Notes: generated by a model from the sequence alone, not told the origin. Shown: positions 42,501-53,200, counted from the stretch's first letter. The stretch is DNA of 64,000 nucleotides from [Actinomadura] parvosata subsp. kistnae (GCF_900323885.1 NZ_OOHJ01000020.1:46289-110288), one strand, 5' to 3'. Program-made: numbers and translations.

Positions 42501-43010
42501 GCCGTTGACCGGTACGAGGTCGGCCGGCATTTCAGGGTCCATCCTGGCCACATCGTCGACGTCTCCGTAGGCGGCCGCCAGGATCGACCGCGCGGCCCGG
42601 TAAGGAGGCCACAGCCCGAGGTCGCGCACGTTCTTGACATGGAGCGCGTTCTCGAGGGCTGTGCGGGCGTCCGGTGCGACAGCCCGCAGGACCTCGATGC
42701 CGCACAGCGCCAGTGTTTCCGGCTCGTTGCCGCGAGCCGCGTCGTCGACGACGTCGCCGGGCACCTGCCCGTGCTCGGCGAGTGACGACGGCGCACCGCC
42801 CAACGAGCGGCCCAGGTCGCGGGCCGCGTGGAACAACGACGAGGAGGCCAGGTCGAAGACGGTCTGAATGCCCAGCGGCATCAGTGCCGCCTTCGCCTCG
42901 GCGGACACTCCCAGCAGGACGTCCACCGAGGAAGTGAGGATCTCCCGCGGGTCCAGAATCCGCGCCTCGGCACGGACGAATTCCTCAGCCTTGTCCATGG
43001 AAGGGCTCAC
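39600..43010 (-). CDS. Large protein of unknown function (helix-hairpin-helix-like N-terminus, Pro-rich linker)
   Basis: A 1136-aa protein. Two helix-hairpin-helix-like units occupy about residues 30-150 (LMPLGIQTVFDLASSSLF and HVKNVRDLGLWPPYRAARSI). A conserved-looking block near 230-310 reads LLTYQQSWYARGLSLGNLIH, then PGESTKIAMIDWSRRTRTG and a coiled coil. A Pro/Gly linker with repeated PPPGQ-type units lies near 500-540. A beta-rich domain and a long helical/Gly-Ala C-terminus follow. Similar proteins occur in actinomycetes and cyanobacteria without function, as far as I recall. No signal peptide. GTG 43010 is followed by an in-frame ATG at 42998; the GTG has AGAGAG upstream. It is third in a minus-strand operon. 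Confidence 0.8.
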   Translation of the reverse strand: MSPSMDKAEEFVRAEARILDPREILTSSVDVLLGVSAEAKAALMPLGIQTVFDLASSSLFHAARDLGRSLGGAPSSLAEHGQVPGDVVDDAARGNEPETLALCGIEVLRAVAPDARTALENALHVKNVRDLGLWPPYRAARSILAAAYGDVDDVARMDPEMPADLVPVNGRYPTERVQYECLILESLAGGAGEFIPLESAGQVDLAALAAEANGYLTPAVGVLLTYQQSWYARGLSLGNLIHSVALAPGESTKIAMIDWSRRTRTGTTEAIEENEVLQEDLGRIRALTEITSAVAKETQQGRSAAQTLASAWERGTAEGSASTGIIWDSGPHPGVRTHGESTGESGNTGFASSWSTSSGQREVSGKLQQDIVDRTQQAAHSTRTRRASIVREASQQESETLTTRTITNYNHMHALTVQYYEVVQQFRTVIEQTNAERVLFVPLRPLDFRNEQVVDRYRVVLLAAALTPTVRELLQYPRGTTRITSPLITGSGLYTPDRRLPPPPPPASQAAGQPPPPGQPPPGQRPPGEPPPGQPSPGQPPPGVATKPSSMFAQDRWTGANIVEARDATAGIANVLADGRLVLPADAILWDVDFLADDKSIAPVQLRLSGVDGSEVVVEYGERGWDLSGNRRRLEELASVRITTSGLANKENAGFVSCIFVFRSRSFRIVFPVRLVSAQSLDVFAAATVTAELAAHLNRSRLHYSRAIWNSVDDATLGILLSRFTFPAKTAAGTRGRPLVELVDPAPVGLVGNLLAFRAPGLGDEAALAEEYKTAVREDHIPVPSGGVFAEAVLGRFNAAERLDLTRFWDWADSPIPIQAPNIAALGSGSRGTEDDLRPGQLSSPVLNIVNPPGLPDPTGMTHVLAAIQNGMMFRDMSGLAGTIGLAQAGVAAAQQGAQHAAEQAGLNAKVAAELGAKVAEIVGKLIAAWTTGGAGVAAGGLAGAGLVGGGGAGAEGGLLNAPKGLSKSGSLLNYARTMDERGVAQPAGTNESKTSATDGRTWEAAAATSLGVGGGGPAGPMGVFADWVADVSTGVGWPFKGKVVDGLMKAAAEWKLPLTQAGAEAIAEAMSLGQAQKLGEDLPTDKAKADKLNKEKMAILREITTTIIAKTKDQKLKKELQDLIAAVDKMSKPGP

Positions 43011-43056
43011 GCACGCTCTCTATGTAGGAAGAGATACCGGGGGAGGAGTACGTCGT

Positions 43057-43965
43057 TCATCCGCTCAGAGCGTTGCGCGCGGCCCCCCACGTGTAACAGC
43101 TGGTGATCAGAACGTCGAGGGACGCGACGTCGTCGGCCGGATCCTCGCTGTTTTCCGTGTAGTCGATGACGGCCGCCAGTGCCTCCGCACCACGGGCCGC
43201 CAGCCGCTGGAGATTGCTGGCCGCCTGCCGGCCCAACGCGCCGGTCTCCTTGTCGCGATGCAGACTGATCTGCTCGATCAGTTTGTCACCGTTGGCGTCG
43301 GCGGCATAAGGCCAGTCCTGGCTCGGCGCGGATAACACGCCGAAGACGGACGCGATGCTGGCGTGCCGCAATATTCGGAAAGTGATGTTCTCGGTGAGCC
43401 GGGGAAACGCGCGGTGGGCGCTCCACGCGGAGGACGCGCCGGTCAGCCCCGTCAGATAATTCTGCAGCGGCCGATGAGCTGTGCGCACCCGTTCTCTGAG
43501 CATCTCCACGCCGGTGTCGAAGACTCGCTCCGCATAGGCGGTCGAGGCGGCGATGAGATCGTCGCGCAACCGGTCGAAGTCGTTTGTCTCACCGGGCTCA
43601 CCGAAGATCGGTGAGAGGACTTGCAGGCGTTGCTCGTGTGACAGGGCGAACTCGTCGCTTCCTGTTCGAGAGCGCAGTGCGGCGAGCAGCGCCACGATGT
43701 CTGATTCCCTGGCCTGCCAATAATCTGTGTCGGCCTTGTCCTTCGCCGCTTTGACGGCGGGTTTGGGGTCCTCGCCTGGACGCTGCGCCTCGGTGAATCT
43801 CGTGTACAGGTGCGGTCGCCTGAACAGGTCGTCGGAGACCCAGTAGGCCAGCTCGACGTAGGAGTCGACCTGCTTGTAGAAGTAGAGGGCGGCCGCGTCA
43901 TGCGGTGCTGCCGTCACCTCGCGAAACGACGCTAAGTCAGCGATTCTTTTCTGCGCAATCGGCAT
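43057..43965 (-). CDS. Hypothetical helical protein, second gene of the operon
   Basis: A 302-aa, mostly helical, cytoplasmic-looking protein from ATG 43965 with GGAGGAG just upstream. Visible segments include LYFYKQVDSYVELAYWVSDD, FALSHEQRLQVLSPIFGEPG and EALAAVIDYTENSEDPADDV. I recognise no catalytic motif, signal peptide or membrane segment. It follows the 651-aa gene by 156 bp and precedes the 1136-aa gene by 46 bp, so the three probably work together. The longer upstream frame (to 44049) lacks a ribosome site and was not used. Confidence 0.78.
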   Translation of the reverse strand: MPIAQKRIADLASFREVTAAPHDAAALYFYKQVDSYVELAYWVSDDLFRRPHLYTRFTEAQRPGEDPKPAVKAAKDKADTDYWQARESDIVALLAALRSRTGSDEFALSHEQRLQVLSPIFGEPGETNDFDRLRDDLIAASTAYAERVFDTGVEMLRERVRTAHRPLQNYLTGLTGASSAWSAHRAFPRLTENITFRILRHASIASVFGVLSAPSQDWPYAADANGDKLIEQISLHRDKETGALGRQAASNLQRLAARGAEALAAVIDYTENSEDPADDVASLDVLITSCYTWGAARNALSG

Positions 43966-44121
43966 TTTATCGCTCCTCCGCCGATACATGTTCCGAGGAC
44001 TCTCAATATGAATCAGGTGCGGGACCAGATCCCTTGACGACGGTCGCATGAGTGCGTGTGTGACGGTCTTGTCGCCGGCCTGCTCGGACCAGTCCGGCCG
44101 CGGGGACTTCGCGATCAGCTC

Positions 44122-46077
44122 CTACGAATTCTCCCGACCGTACGTGATGTGTCGGTAGAAGCGCTGGTAAGCGTGGTGGGCGTCCTCGACGACGAGCGAG
44201 ACGCCGATCTGCCCGGTCGGCACGGACGTCAGGTCGATGGGCCATTCGGCCGTGACGTGCAGACCTGGTTCGAGCGTGCCGAATCGGTGGGTCAGCGGGC
44301 TGGCGCGGGCCAGGGGTTCCGAGGTGCACTCCAAGTAGACCGACACCTCCTCCAGGGGGCGGCGTTCGTGGTGCGCCAGGGTGGCGGCGATGAGACGGTC
44401 CGCGTCGAGCTTGAGGCCGGTCAGTTTCAGAGGTGAGCGCCCGTCGGGAACCGGCAAGGGGACCTCGAGAGTCCTGCTGGTGGCGAGCCCGACCACCAGG
44501 ACGCCGCCGAGCAGTTCGCCGTCCCGTTCCTCCGTCACGGTGAAGATCTGCGCGGCTTCTACGTCCTGGCCCTCGAAGGGGTTGTCGAACCACAGGGCCA
44601 GGCTCAAGGATTCGCCGGGCGTGAGCCGCCGCTTCATCACGGTGACTGTCTCGGGCCGCTCCGGGAGGCGCTGACCGCACCGGTACTCGATCAGGCCGTG
44701 GCGCTCGGAGGTGAACTGCTGCCTGGGGACCGCGGCCAGTGCCGGATGGTCCTGCCAGGAGGGGTCCCAAGCTTCGACGCGCTCCACGCTCACGGTGGAG
44801 GTGACGCTGCCGGGGCCGGGGTTGTGCACTCGCAGCGGTGCCAGGAACGGTGAGGAACTCCGCGTCACGACCACGTTGCGCTGAGCCACCTGCCGCCGGG
44901 CCAGGACCAGGAAGTCCTGCTGGCGGCCCGGGTGGGGATCGCCGGACGGGGCGAGCGTGAACGCCTCGGCGATGAGGCACTGGTGGCCGTTGACCGCGTC
45001 CTTCCAGGTGGGCAGGAGGATCTGGCGGCTCGTTCCGGCGGGAATGTTCGCATGCGCCGTGCCCAGGCTCTTGGACTGGCCTCTGGTGCCGTTGCCCGTG
45101 GGCGTGGTCGTGAACACCTCGACGGTCGCGGAGGTGGGCACGGTACGGCAGAGCGGATTGTCGATGAACGGCGGCAGCATGCCGGTGAGCTTGATGCCAT
45201 TCGTGCCCGATCCCACCGCCACCGCGCCGATCGTGCTACCGGCGCCCACCGTGACCTGGACCGGAACGTTCGCCGCCGTCGGCTGCAGGGTGCCGGGTGA
45301 GGTGTAGAACGCCGCAGTCTGCTCGAAGCGCACGGCCTCGCCCGCGGTGTTGCCGACGAGCATGCACAGGTCGCCGGCCGGGCTGAAACGGAACTGGCTC
45401 CATTGGAAGGTGGGGGTGTCGAAGAGCTTGAGCCCGCTGAGCAGGTCGTAGCCGACGATCGAGAAGCTGGTGGCCGCCAGAAAGGTTCCGCCGTCGGGAC
45501 TGAACCCCCAGCCTGCGGTGCTTCCCCCGGTCCCGAAGAACGCCGAGCACTTCTGCGTGCCCGGCGCCTTGGTCTCCCCTGCCAGCTTCTCCGCCACATA
45601 GACCGTGGCCTGCGCGGAGACGGTCGAGGCGTAGACGAAGTAGCGGCCGTCCGGGCTGAAGCCCCAGCCCGCTTGGTGGCCGGAGGCGATGGCGCCAAAG
45701 CCGACGATCGTGGCGCCGGTGTCCCGTTGCAGCGACACGTCCACCACCTGCGTCCCGCTGGGCGCGAGAGTGACCACGACTTTGGTCCTGCCGGTTGGAG
45801 AGTTGCCGCTGACCTTCGACATGAGCGGCATACCGGACACGTCGAGCCCGGTCGCCGGTGCGACAAGCTTCGGCGGGACGAAGGCTCCCGCCTTATACAG
45901 GTGGCAGGCGTTGTCCGCATTCGTGCTGCCCCGGTTCTCGACCCTGACGAAGACGAAGTTCTCCTTGTTCGAGAACGGCTCCATGGACGGGTCGCTTTCG
46001 TTCGGTGACCCACGCACGATGATGTCCGGACTAGCCCACGCAGGGGTCCCGTCCTTAATCCAGAGCTCGATCGCCAT
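44122..46077 (-). CDS. Beta-rich protein of unknown function, first gene of the operon
   Basis: A 651-aa protein from ATG 46077 with GGAGGA upstream. Residues 1-75 form a CARDB-like Ig domain: AIELWIKDGTPAWASPDIIV and ENFVFVRVENRGSTNADNAC. From memory, a WISPDIxVR...NYVYVRVRNRG segment is shared by many large secreted or tail-associated proteins. Residues 145-260 have propeller-like repeats (AGWGFSPDGRYFVYAS, AGWGFSPDGGTFLAAT, FRFSPAGDLCMLVG). The rest is beta-rich, ending in YQRFYRHITYGRENS. No signal peptide. The gene is divergent from the Rhs-type toxin gene, with one copy of a 174-bp repeat in between. Confidence 0.8.
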   Translation of the reverse strand: MAIELWIKDGTPAWASPDIIVRGSPNESDPSMEPFSNKENFVFVRVENRGSTNADNACHLYKAGAFVPPKLVAPATGLDVSGMPLMSKVSGNSPTGRTKVVVTLAPSGTQVVDVSLQRDTGATIVGFGAIASGHQAGWGFSPDGRYFVYASTVSAQATVYVAEKLAGETKAPGTQKCSAFFGTGGSTAGWGFSPDGGTFLAATSFSIVGYDLLSGLKLFDTPTFQWSQFRFSPAGDLCMLVGNTAGEAVRFEQTAAFYTSPGTLQPTAANVPVQVTVGAGSTIGAVAVGSGTNGIKLTGMLPPFIDNPLCRTVPTSATVEVFTTTPTGNGTRGQSKSLGTAHANIPAGTSRQILLPTWKDAVNGHQCLIAEAFTLAPSGDPHPGRQQDFLVLARRQVAQRNVVVTRSSSPFLAPLRVHNPGPGSVTSTVSVERVEAWDPSWQDHPALAAVPRQQFTSERHGLIEYRCGQRLPERPETVTVMKRRLTPGESLSLALWFDNPFEGQDVEAAQIFTVTEERDGELLGGVLVVGLATSRTLEVPLPVPDGRSPLKLTGLKLDADRLIAATLAHHERRPLEEVSVYLECTSEPLARASPLTHRFGTLEPGLHVTAEWPIDLTSVPTGQIGVSLVVEDAHHAYQRFYRHITYGRENS

Positions 46078-46192
46078 GGCTTCCTCCCAGCCAATCGAAA
46101 CACGGGCCCCCGACACAGTCGAACGGGCTGTCCGCTATCGGTCAGTCGGAGGAGCGGACGCCGCGGGCCGGGGCATGCCGGCCTTACCTCAT

Positions 46193-46366
46193 GGTGGCAG
46201 TGCGCCGACCACACCCGCTGATCGAGCGCCTCATAGTCGTCTTCACCGTGATGTGAGACCGTCCTTACCTTCACTCCACGCCGTACCTTCAGGATCCCGA
46301 GACTCGGGGGAACCACGGACGCAGATCTCATCATTGCGCAACTTCCATTACCCGGGGCTACCAGTA
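46193..46366. repeat. 174-bp imperfect direct repeat, copy A
   Basis: This segment and 56613-56786 align without gaps over 174 bp in the same orientation, with clear identity over long blocks (for example CTTCACCGTGATGTGAGACC and TTGCGCAACTTCCATTACCC). It sits in the divergent region between the 651-aa gene and the Rhs gene. On the minus strand both copies encode a similar stretch (LKVRRGVKVRTVSHHGED), but neither has a believable gene. It may be a promoter region or a transposon scar. Confidence 0.9.
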
Positions 46367-46494
46367 CAACGTCGAGCCAATAGTGAAGGCGTCCGGCTGA
46401 GGACAGCGCCCTTGGTTTTCCTCGCGTGCGACGTAGGCTCACATCGGAGCCGCGACTAGTGAGTATCTCTGGGCACCGAGCGGGGGCGAAGGCC

Positions 46495-49344
46495 ATGGCC
46501 CCGTCACGATTTCGGCGTCATGCGCGATTCGGAGCTGCCCGAGTCAGCGCACCCGGCGGGGCGACGTTGCGAGGTAATGCACGGCTTCCTGCAGCGCTCA
46601 GCTTGACTGCCGTCCTGGTGCTGTCGTCGCTGGTGTTGGTGTCTGCGGATCGGCAGGAGCCGGTGGCGGCGGAAGTGCCACTGGGTGGGCTGGTGGACAG
46701 CGCTCCGAACTTCGGTTGGACGCGGGGGGAGTTCTCGGTCAGCCATGATGGTGCGGCGCGCTATAGCATGCCGTTGTGGGTGCCTGCCGGTCGTGGCGCG
46801 GTCACTCCGCGGCTGTCGCTGTCGTACAGCAGCCGCGCCGGCAACGGACTGCTCGGGGTGGGCTGGTCCATAGGTGGCTTGTCTGCGATCTCGTGGTGTG
46901 GGAGAACGATCGCGCAGGACGGGTACACCGACGGTGGGCACTTCGATGGCGCAGATTCGCTCTGCTTCGGCGGTGATCGCCTGGTTCCGATCTCGCCGCA
47001 GTGGTCGCCGCAGCGCGAGTACCGCACCGAGCGAGAATCCTTCGCCCGGATCATCGCTTATGAGACGCAAGACAACGTGCCGAACTCCTTTAAGGTCTTC
47101 ACCAAGGACGGGAAGATCCTCACCTTTGGCGGCGGGACGAACGCGCGAGTGCAGCCTTACCAGCTAGTGGGCAGCGCCAATATGGCTGAACCGTCTCTGA
47201 CACGCGCACCCGGTGCACCGCGAGCGACGACGGCCTGGGCGCTGGACCGGATCGAGGACCGCAACGGCAACGCCGCCGTCATCGAGTACACCCGAACCGA
47301 AGGGGACGCGACAGGACTGTGGTGGATGGAACTGCGGCCGAAGCGTATCCACTACGCCCCGAACCGGACAGTGGAGTTCTTCTACGACCACGACCGGCCG
47401 GACGAGATTGACGGTTTCGTCGGCGGTACACATACCCGCACCGCTGCGCGGATGAGCCGGATCGAGATGTGGGGCGGCCCGCAAGACGGCGCCGCGGAGC
47501 TGCTGCGCCAATACAAATTGCGTTACCAGTCGAATAGCATCACCAGGCGAAGCTTGCTGAGCTCGGTCACCGAATGCGATCGTGACCAGAAATGCAAGGT
47601 GCCTCTGCCGTTTGAATACTCGCTGGGCAGCTATAGCTTCGAAACGATCGACGTCGACGACGATGTCGCCGTCGGCAACGCGCCTTCAGTGTCGGTGGTG
47701 GACGTCAACGGCGACGGCCGCAACGACCTGCTTCTCGACCACAACGGGCGCAAGGAGTTGCGGATCTCCAGGCGGTCTGCGACTGGCGACGGGTTCGCCG
47801 CACCCAAACCGTCCGGGCTGCCGTTGGCAAGGCAGATGCAGATGCTCGATATCGACGCGGATGGTCGCACCGAGGTGCTCGCCGAGGTGAGCGACGGTTT
47901 AGGGTATCGGTATCAGCTGTTCCGATCGACGTACAAGGCGGCGACCGGCTGGTCTTTTGAGGCGGTCCCCGGCAATCTCGGCCAGTGGCGCCCCTCCACT
48001 AGTAGCAGTCAACCCGTATATTTGGCCGATCTGGACGGCAACGGCCTACCAGACTTTATCGAGACCGCGTATCGGCCCAGTCCGCGCTGGTCCTACCGGC
48101 TCAACACCGGAGCCTTGGGGGTTACCCGCTTCACGCCGGAGGTGGAGCCCACCATCGGGCGTAACCTCGCCGCCATAGGCAACTACGCAGTAGACACCGA
48201 CGGTGACGGGCGCACCGAACTGATCAGCTCACGACAGTTCAGCGGTGCTCCGGGCTGGGTGAGCTGGGGAAGGCGCGCCTCTGGTGACCTGACCGCTTCT
48301 GGTGACGTGCAAGTCCGACTGCTGAACCTGCGGGGACTGCCGACGTCGACCCACTTCGGCGACGTCAACGGCGACGGCCTGGTCGACTCGGTGCTTCCTC
48401 ACCAAACGGACACGAACCGCCGCAATGAATTACGGGTGCAGCTCAACAGCGGCAATGGGTTCGGCTCCCGGTTCACCACGCAAAGCCCGCCCGGCTACCA
48501 AGAGCCGCAGTATCCGGCGTCACTGGTCGATGTCGGCGTGCGGGTGGTCGATTTCAATGGTGACGGATGCGATGACGTGCTGGTCTTCCATGCGGGCAAG
48601 CCCAAGCCTGGGGATACGTGGAGAGGGCTGCAGGTCTACCTGTGGAGGGATAACGCCTTCGTCCGGGCGCCACTCGACCTCGACATCGGCTCACCCCTCG
48701 GGGCCTTTTGGGACAACACGCAAATACTCGACCTTAACGGAGACGGCGCGCTGGACCTGGTCAACGCCGGCCCCGACGGCCAGGTGCGCGTCTTCAAACG
48801 GTCGGGTGGTATGCCGGATCAGCTGACCGCGATCGGTAAGGTGTCCTCCCGCGGCCGCACGGAGATCAGCTACACCACCCTGGCCGACCGCGCCGTGCAT
48901 ACCCCGGGCAGCCGCACCGTAGATAGCCCGGCCACCTGCAGCTACCCGCTGGCCTGTCCCATCAGCGGCGGCAGTGTGGTGGCCTCGCACAGCGTCACCT
49001 CGAATTTCGGCACCGGTACCGCACCCACCTGGGACAGCTACCGCCACACCTACAAGGCAGCCCAGACTGACCTGCACGGCAGGGGATGGCTCGGGTTCGC
49101 CGAACACACCGTCACCCGGACAACCACCGGCGCTGGCGGCGCCGCCACGGTGACCGAATTCGACAACACGACGTTTGATCCGGACATCAAGACCTACCCG
49201 TTCGCCCAACTGCCCAAGAAGGAGACCTACACGGTCCGGGACATGAGCGCTGGGACCGGCCGCGAGTTCCGCAGCACCACCATCAACGGTTACGCAAGCC
49301 GGCGGCGCGGCAACACCACGTACACCGAGCCCTTTTCATCCTGA
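46495..49344 (+). pseudogene. Secreted SpvB/Rhs-type toxin gene, 5' part (interrupted by IS)
   Basis: ATG 46495 was chosen (an in-frame ATG at 46426 and GTG 46459 also exist). A signal peptide has a long basic start and the hydrophobic core LSLTAVLVLSSLVLVSA. A SpvB-type N-terminal domain follows (PRLSLSYSSRAGNGLLGVGW). Seven FG-GAP/VCBS calcium-type motifs are spaced along it: DVNGDGRND, DIDADGRTE, DLDGNGLPD, DTDGDGRTE, DVNGDGLVD, DFNGDGCDD, DLNGDGALD. The frame enters the IS5-like element at 49327 and stops at 49344. Without the IS it continues in frame to 53790, giving a 2125-aa protein. As it stands only a truncated N-terminal half would be made. Confidence 0.88.
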
Positions 49345-50241
49345 GTAACGGCCCTCCTCGATGAGCTGCAGGACCAGGATGGCCTGCACGATCGTGGTGG
49401 CGCGGTGCGGGCAGCATCGCAGCCGGGTCAGTAACTTCCAGGTCTTCAGGGTGGCAACGGCACGTTCCCCGCAAGCACGGATGCGGGCGTGAGCCCCGTT
49501 GACCGAGCGCTGATGGTGCGACAGCGGCGGCCGCAGCCGATGGCCTTTGAACGGCGTGCGGATGCTGCCTCCCGCGCCCTGATATCCCTTGTCGGCGAGA
49601 GTCTTGACCCCTGCGGCCAGCAGGGCGTCGATCAGGCCGGTGGTACGCGCCGCGGTCAGGTCATGCGTGGCACCGGGCAGCGCGGGTGAGGCCCAGACGA
49701 GTCGGCCGGCCGGGTCGGCCAGGACCTGCACGTTCACACCGTGACGTCGGTGTTTGCCGGAGTAGTACGGCCGTTCGTCGGCCAGTCGGTCGATCGGGAT
49801 CAGGGTGCCGTCCAAGATGGCGTAGGCCAGCCGGCCGGCGCGTAAGACGGCGGCGTGGACGTCGTCGGCGAGCAGGGCGAGCAGGTCGGTCGCTTCGCGG
49901 ACGTAGCGCCAGGCGGTGCTGGCGCCGATGGCGAAGCCCGCGGCCAGTCGCGCGTAGGTGTCGCCGTTGCGCAGATGGGCCAGGACCAGCAGGGCTTGCC
50001 GGGACGCATCCAGGCGCCGCCAGCGGCAGCGCCGCTCGGCACGCCGGGCGCGGATCAGCTCGGCCAGGCGGATCAGGGTGTGATTGGACAGCGGAATCGC
50101 GGCAGGGTAAGACAGCAACGAGGCTCTCCGGTAGAGGCATCGGATCTTGGTCGACTGCTGTCTTACCGGGAGCCTCTTCTCATGCCAACCGGTCCCGCCG
50201 CTGCCCCCTGCTGACCAGCGCGACCAGGTTGGAAAAGCCTC
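49327..50241. mobile_element. IS5-like insertion sequence inside the Rhs gene
   Basis: 915 bp. Left end GAGCCCTTTTCATCCTG and right end read inward GAGGCTTTTCCAACCTG match at 13 of 17 positions. It is flanked by ACC at 49324-49326 and 50242-50244, a 3-bp target duplication. Removing the IS and one ACC joins the codons for TTYT directly to VEQRT in frame. This pins both ends exactly and shows that the insertion disrupted an intact gene. Confidence 0.92.
49336..50118 (-). CDS. IS5-family transposase (DDE_Tnp_4 type)
   Basis: A 260-aa protein from TTG 50118, with GGAGAG upstream; the larger frame to 50319 runs outside the element. An N-terminal helix-turn-helix-like part reads LVLAHLRNGDTYARLAAGFA and IGASTAWRYVREATDLL. 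The DDE residues can be placed in YAILDGTLIPID (Asp), KTLADKGYQGAGG (Asp) and CGERAVATLKTWKLL (Glu). It is antisense to the host Rhs gene and fills most of the element. The gene appears intact, so the element may still move. Confidence 0.88.
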   Translation of the reverse strand: MLSYPAAIPLSNHTLIRLAELIRARRAERRCRWRRLDASRQALLVLAHLRNGDTYARLAAGFAIGASTAWRYVREATDLLALLADDVHAAVLRAGRLAYAILDGTLIPIDRLADERPYYSGKHRRHGVNVQVLADPAGRLVWASPALPGATHDLTAARTTGLIDALLAAGVKTLADKGYQGAGGSIRTPFKGHRLRPPLSHHQRSVNGAHARIRACGERAVATLKTWKLLTRLRCCPHRATTIVQAILVLQLIEEGRYSG

Positions 50242-53200
50242 ACCGTCGAACAGCGCACCAGCACGGCGACTGAGGAAGAACGTCCGGCTAGCGCCGGCGA
50301 ATGGCAGTCGCTGCGCCACACCACCACCGAGACCAGCTACGACGATTTCGGTAACCCCGATGTAGTCAAGTCGGCCACCACGGGCGGCCGCACGCTCACC
50401 CAGGACCTCGACTACCGCAACGACATGACCGCCTGGCTGATCGGGCTGCCCACCCGCACGCTCAGCACCGGCTGCACCAGCGCCGGCGAATGCACGACAC
50501 GGGAATCAACATTCGACTACGACGGCAAGGGGAACCCGACGGTCACGGTGGTGGAGCCGAACCACCCGGCGCTGAAGCTGACCACCACCACAGCGTACGG
50601 ACCATTCGGCGTCATCACCTCGATCACCAAAACCGACAACGCCGGACGCAGTCGTACAGACAGCCGCGAGTACAACGCCGACCAGCTGTACCCGACCACC
50701 ACGGTCAACGCGGCCAATCACCGCACCGTGATCGTTACGCACTCCGGGCTTGGCGTGCCCATCAGCACCACGGACCCGAACCGGTTCGAGACCACATTCC
50801 GCTACGACCGGTTCGGCCGGTTACGAGAAACTAACCGCTCCGACGGCAGCTTCGAGCGGATCACCCACACCAACCTCGGCACCCGACAACGCACCACCAC
50901 CACGGTCGCCGGCGGCGGGCAGACCACCGAACTGGTCGACCAGCTCGGCCGAACCCGGGAACTGCGGGTTACGGCGTTCGACGGGCGCACCGCCACCACC
51001 TACACCGACCACGATCCCCTCGGCCGAGGAATCTGGCGCACGTCCCGTCCGGCGTTGCCTGGCGAAACGCCGCAGTACACCGTGACGCTGTACGACAATC
51101 GCGGCCGCGTCACATCCGTCACCGCGCCGGACGGGGCGAAGGTGCGGCACGAGTACGTCAACCTGGAGACCCACACCTACGACGCCAAGGGCGTGCACAG
51201 CTACACCATCGACACCGTGGACGGGCAGGCGGACTCCCGCTACGAGGACGACCCGAACTCCGCCACCTGGCTGCAGACCCAGTTCGAGTATGGCCCGTTC
51301 GGCGAAACCACCAAGATAACCGCCCCGGACAAGACCGCGCAGACCATGCACCACGACCCGCGCGGCCGGCAGACTCGCCTCGACGACCCCAGCAGCGGCA
51401 CCACCATCACCACATACAACGCCTTCGGCGCGGTGGCCAGCGCCACCGATGCGGAGAACCGCACCACCACCTTCACCTACGACTCGCTGGGCCGGGTGGA
51501 AACGGTGACCTCTCCCGACGGGGTGGCGACCAACATTTGGGACACGGCCGACCACGGACGCGGCAAGCTGGCCCAGGCGCGCAGCGCCACTGGCGTCACG
51601 ACCCGCCACACCTATAACGAGCTGAGCCAGGCTGAGACCACGACCTGGACGATCGAGGGAACCCCCTACGAGTTCAGATACGGATACGACAATATCGGCC
51701 GGAACAACTGCATCACCTACCCGGCGATCCCCGGCGCATCCGGCCGGCTCACCGTTGGGCACATCTACAACTCGCACGGCTATCTCACCCAGGTGAAGGA
51801 CGGCTGCGAGGCGGGCGGCGCGGTGTACTGGGCGGCCGAGGCCAGGAACGGCACCGGCCAGCTCGAACGTGAGCGCCTTGGCAACGGCGCGGTCAGCACT
51901 CGCGCCTACCGGCCCATCACCGGACTGCTCGACCGCATCGTGACCACCGGCCCTGGAACGGTGGGCAAGGTCGGTGAAATCGCCTACGACTACGACGACA
52001 ACCGCAACGTGAGGCAGCGAAACGACCTGGTTCACCAGCGGGACGAGAGCTATCACCATGACACGCTCAACCGGCTCGACGGCTGGTCCATCCAGCACAC
52101 CGGCGTCGGGCAACCCGTGCTGAACGCCACCTACGCCTATGACTCGGTCGGCAACCTCAAGACCGAGACCGTCCAGCGGCCGAACCAGCCCGAGGAGAAC
52201 ACGGCCTACCGCTACGCGGAGGACGGCGCACCCCCACACGCACTGACCTCACGCGACAACGACGAATACGGCTACAACCGGGCCGGGCAGCAGACCAGCG
52301 GCCCGCACCGTACCGTGCAGTACAACACCGCCGGACTGCCCACGGTAATCGATTGGCGCATTCGCCAAGGCCAGCCCCGGCAGACCGCATTCGCCTACGA
52401 TCCGAGCGGCGCGCGCGCACTCAAACGCGACGCCGATCAAACAACCATCACCGTGGCGGGGCTCTTCGAACGCCGCACCCCAGCCGACACCAGTGGCATC
52501 GAGATCCACAACCTGCACAACATCGTCGCCGACGGGCGCGTCGTCGCGCAGGTCAACCGCGTCCAGGCGGCCTCCGGCGGACCGGTCACGAACACCTGGA
52601 CGTGGTACCTACACGCCGACCAGCAGGGCTCCACCACCCTGACCACCCAGGGCAACAACCAGCCTACGGCGCAGTACTACGACCCCTTCGGGCAGCGCAC
52701 CGACCAGACTGGCAAGCCACTAGACAACGGCAGACGTGACGGACCGCGACAGGGTTACACCGGCCACGAACACGACGACGAATACGGCCTGATCGACATG
52801 AAGGGCCGCATCTACGACCCCGCAGCCCGGCGCTTCCTCACCCCCGACCCCATCCAGGAATCAGTGTCCAGCCAAAGCCGCAACCGCTACAGCTACGTCG
52901 AAAACAATCCAGTCACCCGCACCGACCCAACAGGATATCTGCCTCAACCTCACGGCTTGGGCAACTCTCTTACACAGCAAAGAGAACGATTCGAGATAGT
53001 TGGCTGTGCACTCAACCCGTCGCCCTTCCAGGATTGTACAGCTCTCCTGAACGCCATCGACGATGCCGGCGGGCCGGCGTACTTCAGCAGGACCCCGACA
53101 AAGATCGCCGTCGCGGCAACGCCCGGCGGCGACGACGACAACTCGCAGGTCACGATAGTCGAGCAAGCAGCGGTATTCCGGGGAAGCACGTCCATGGAAT

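Noticed and set aside
50821..52239. 472-codon minus-strand open frame
   Set aside because: Antisense to the Rhs YD-repeat region; Val/Gly-rich shadow without motifs.
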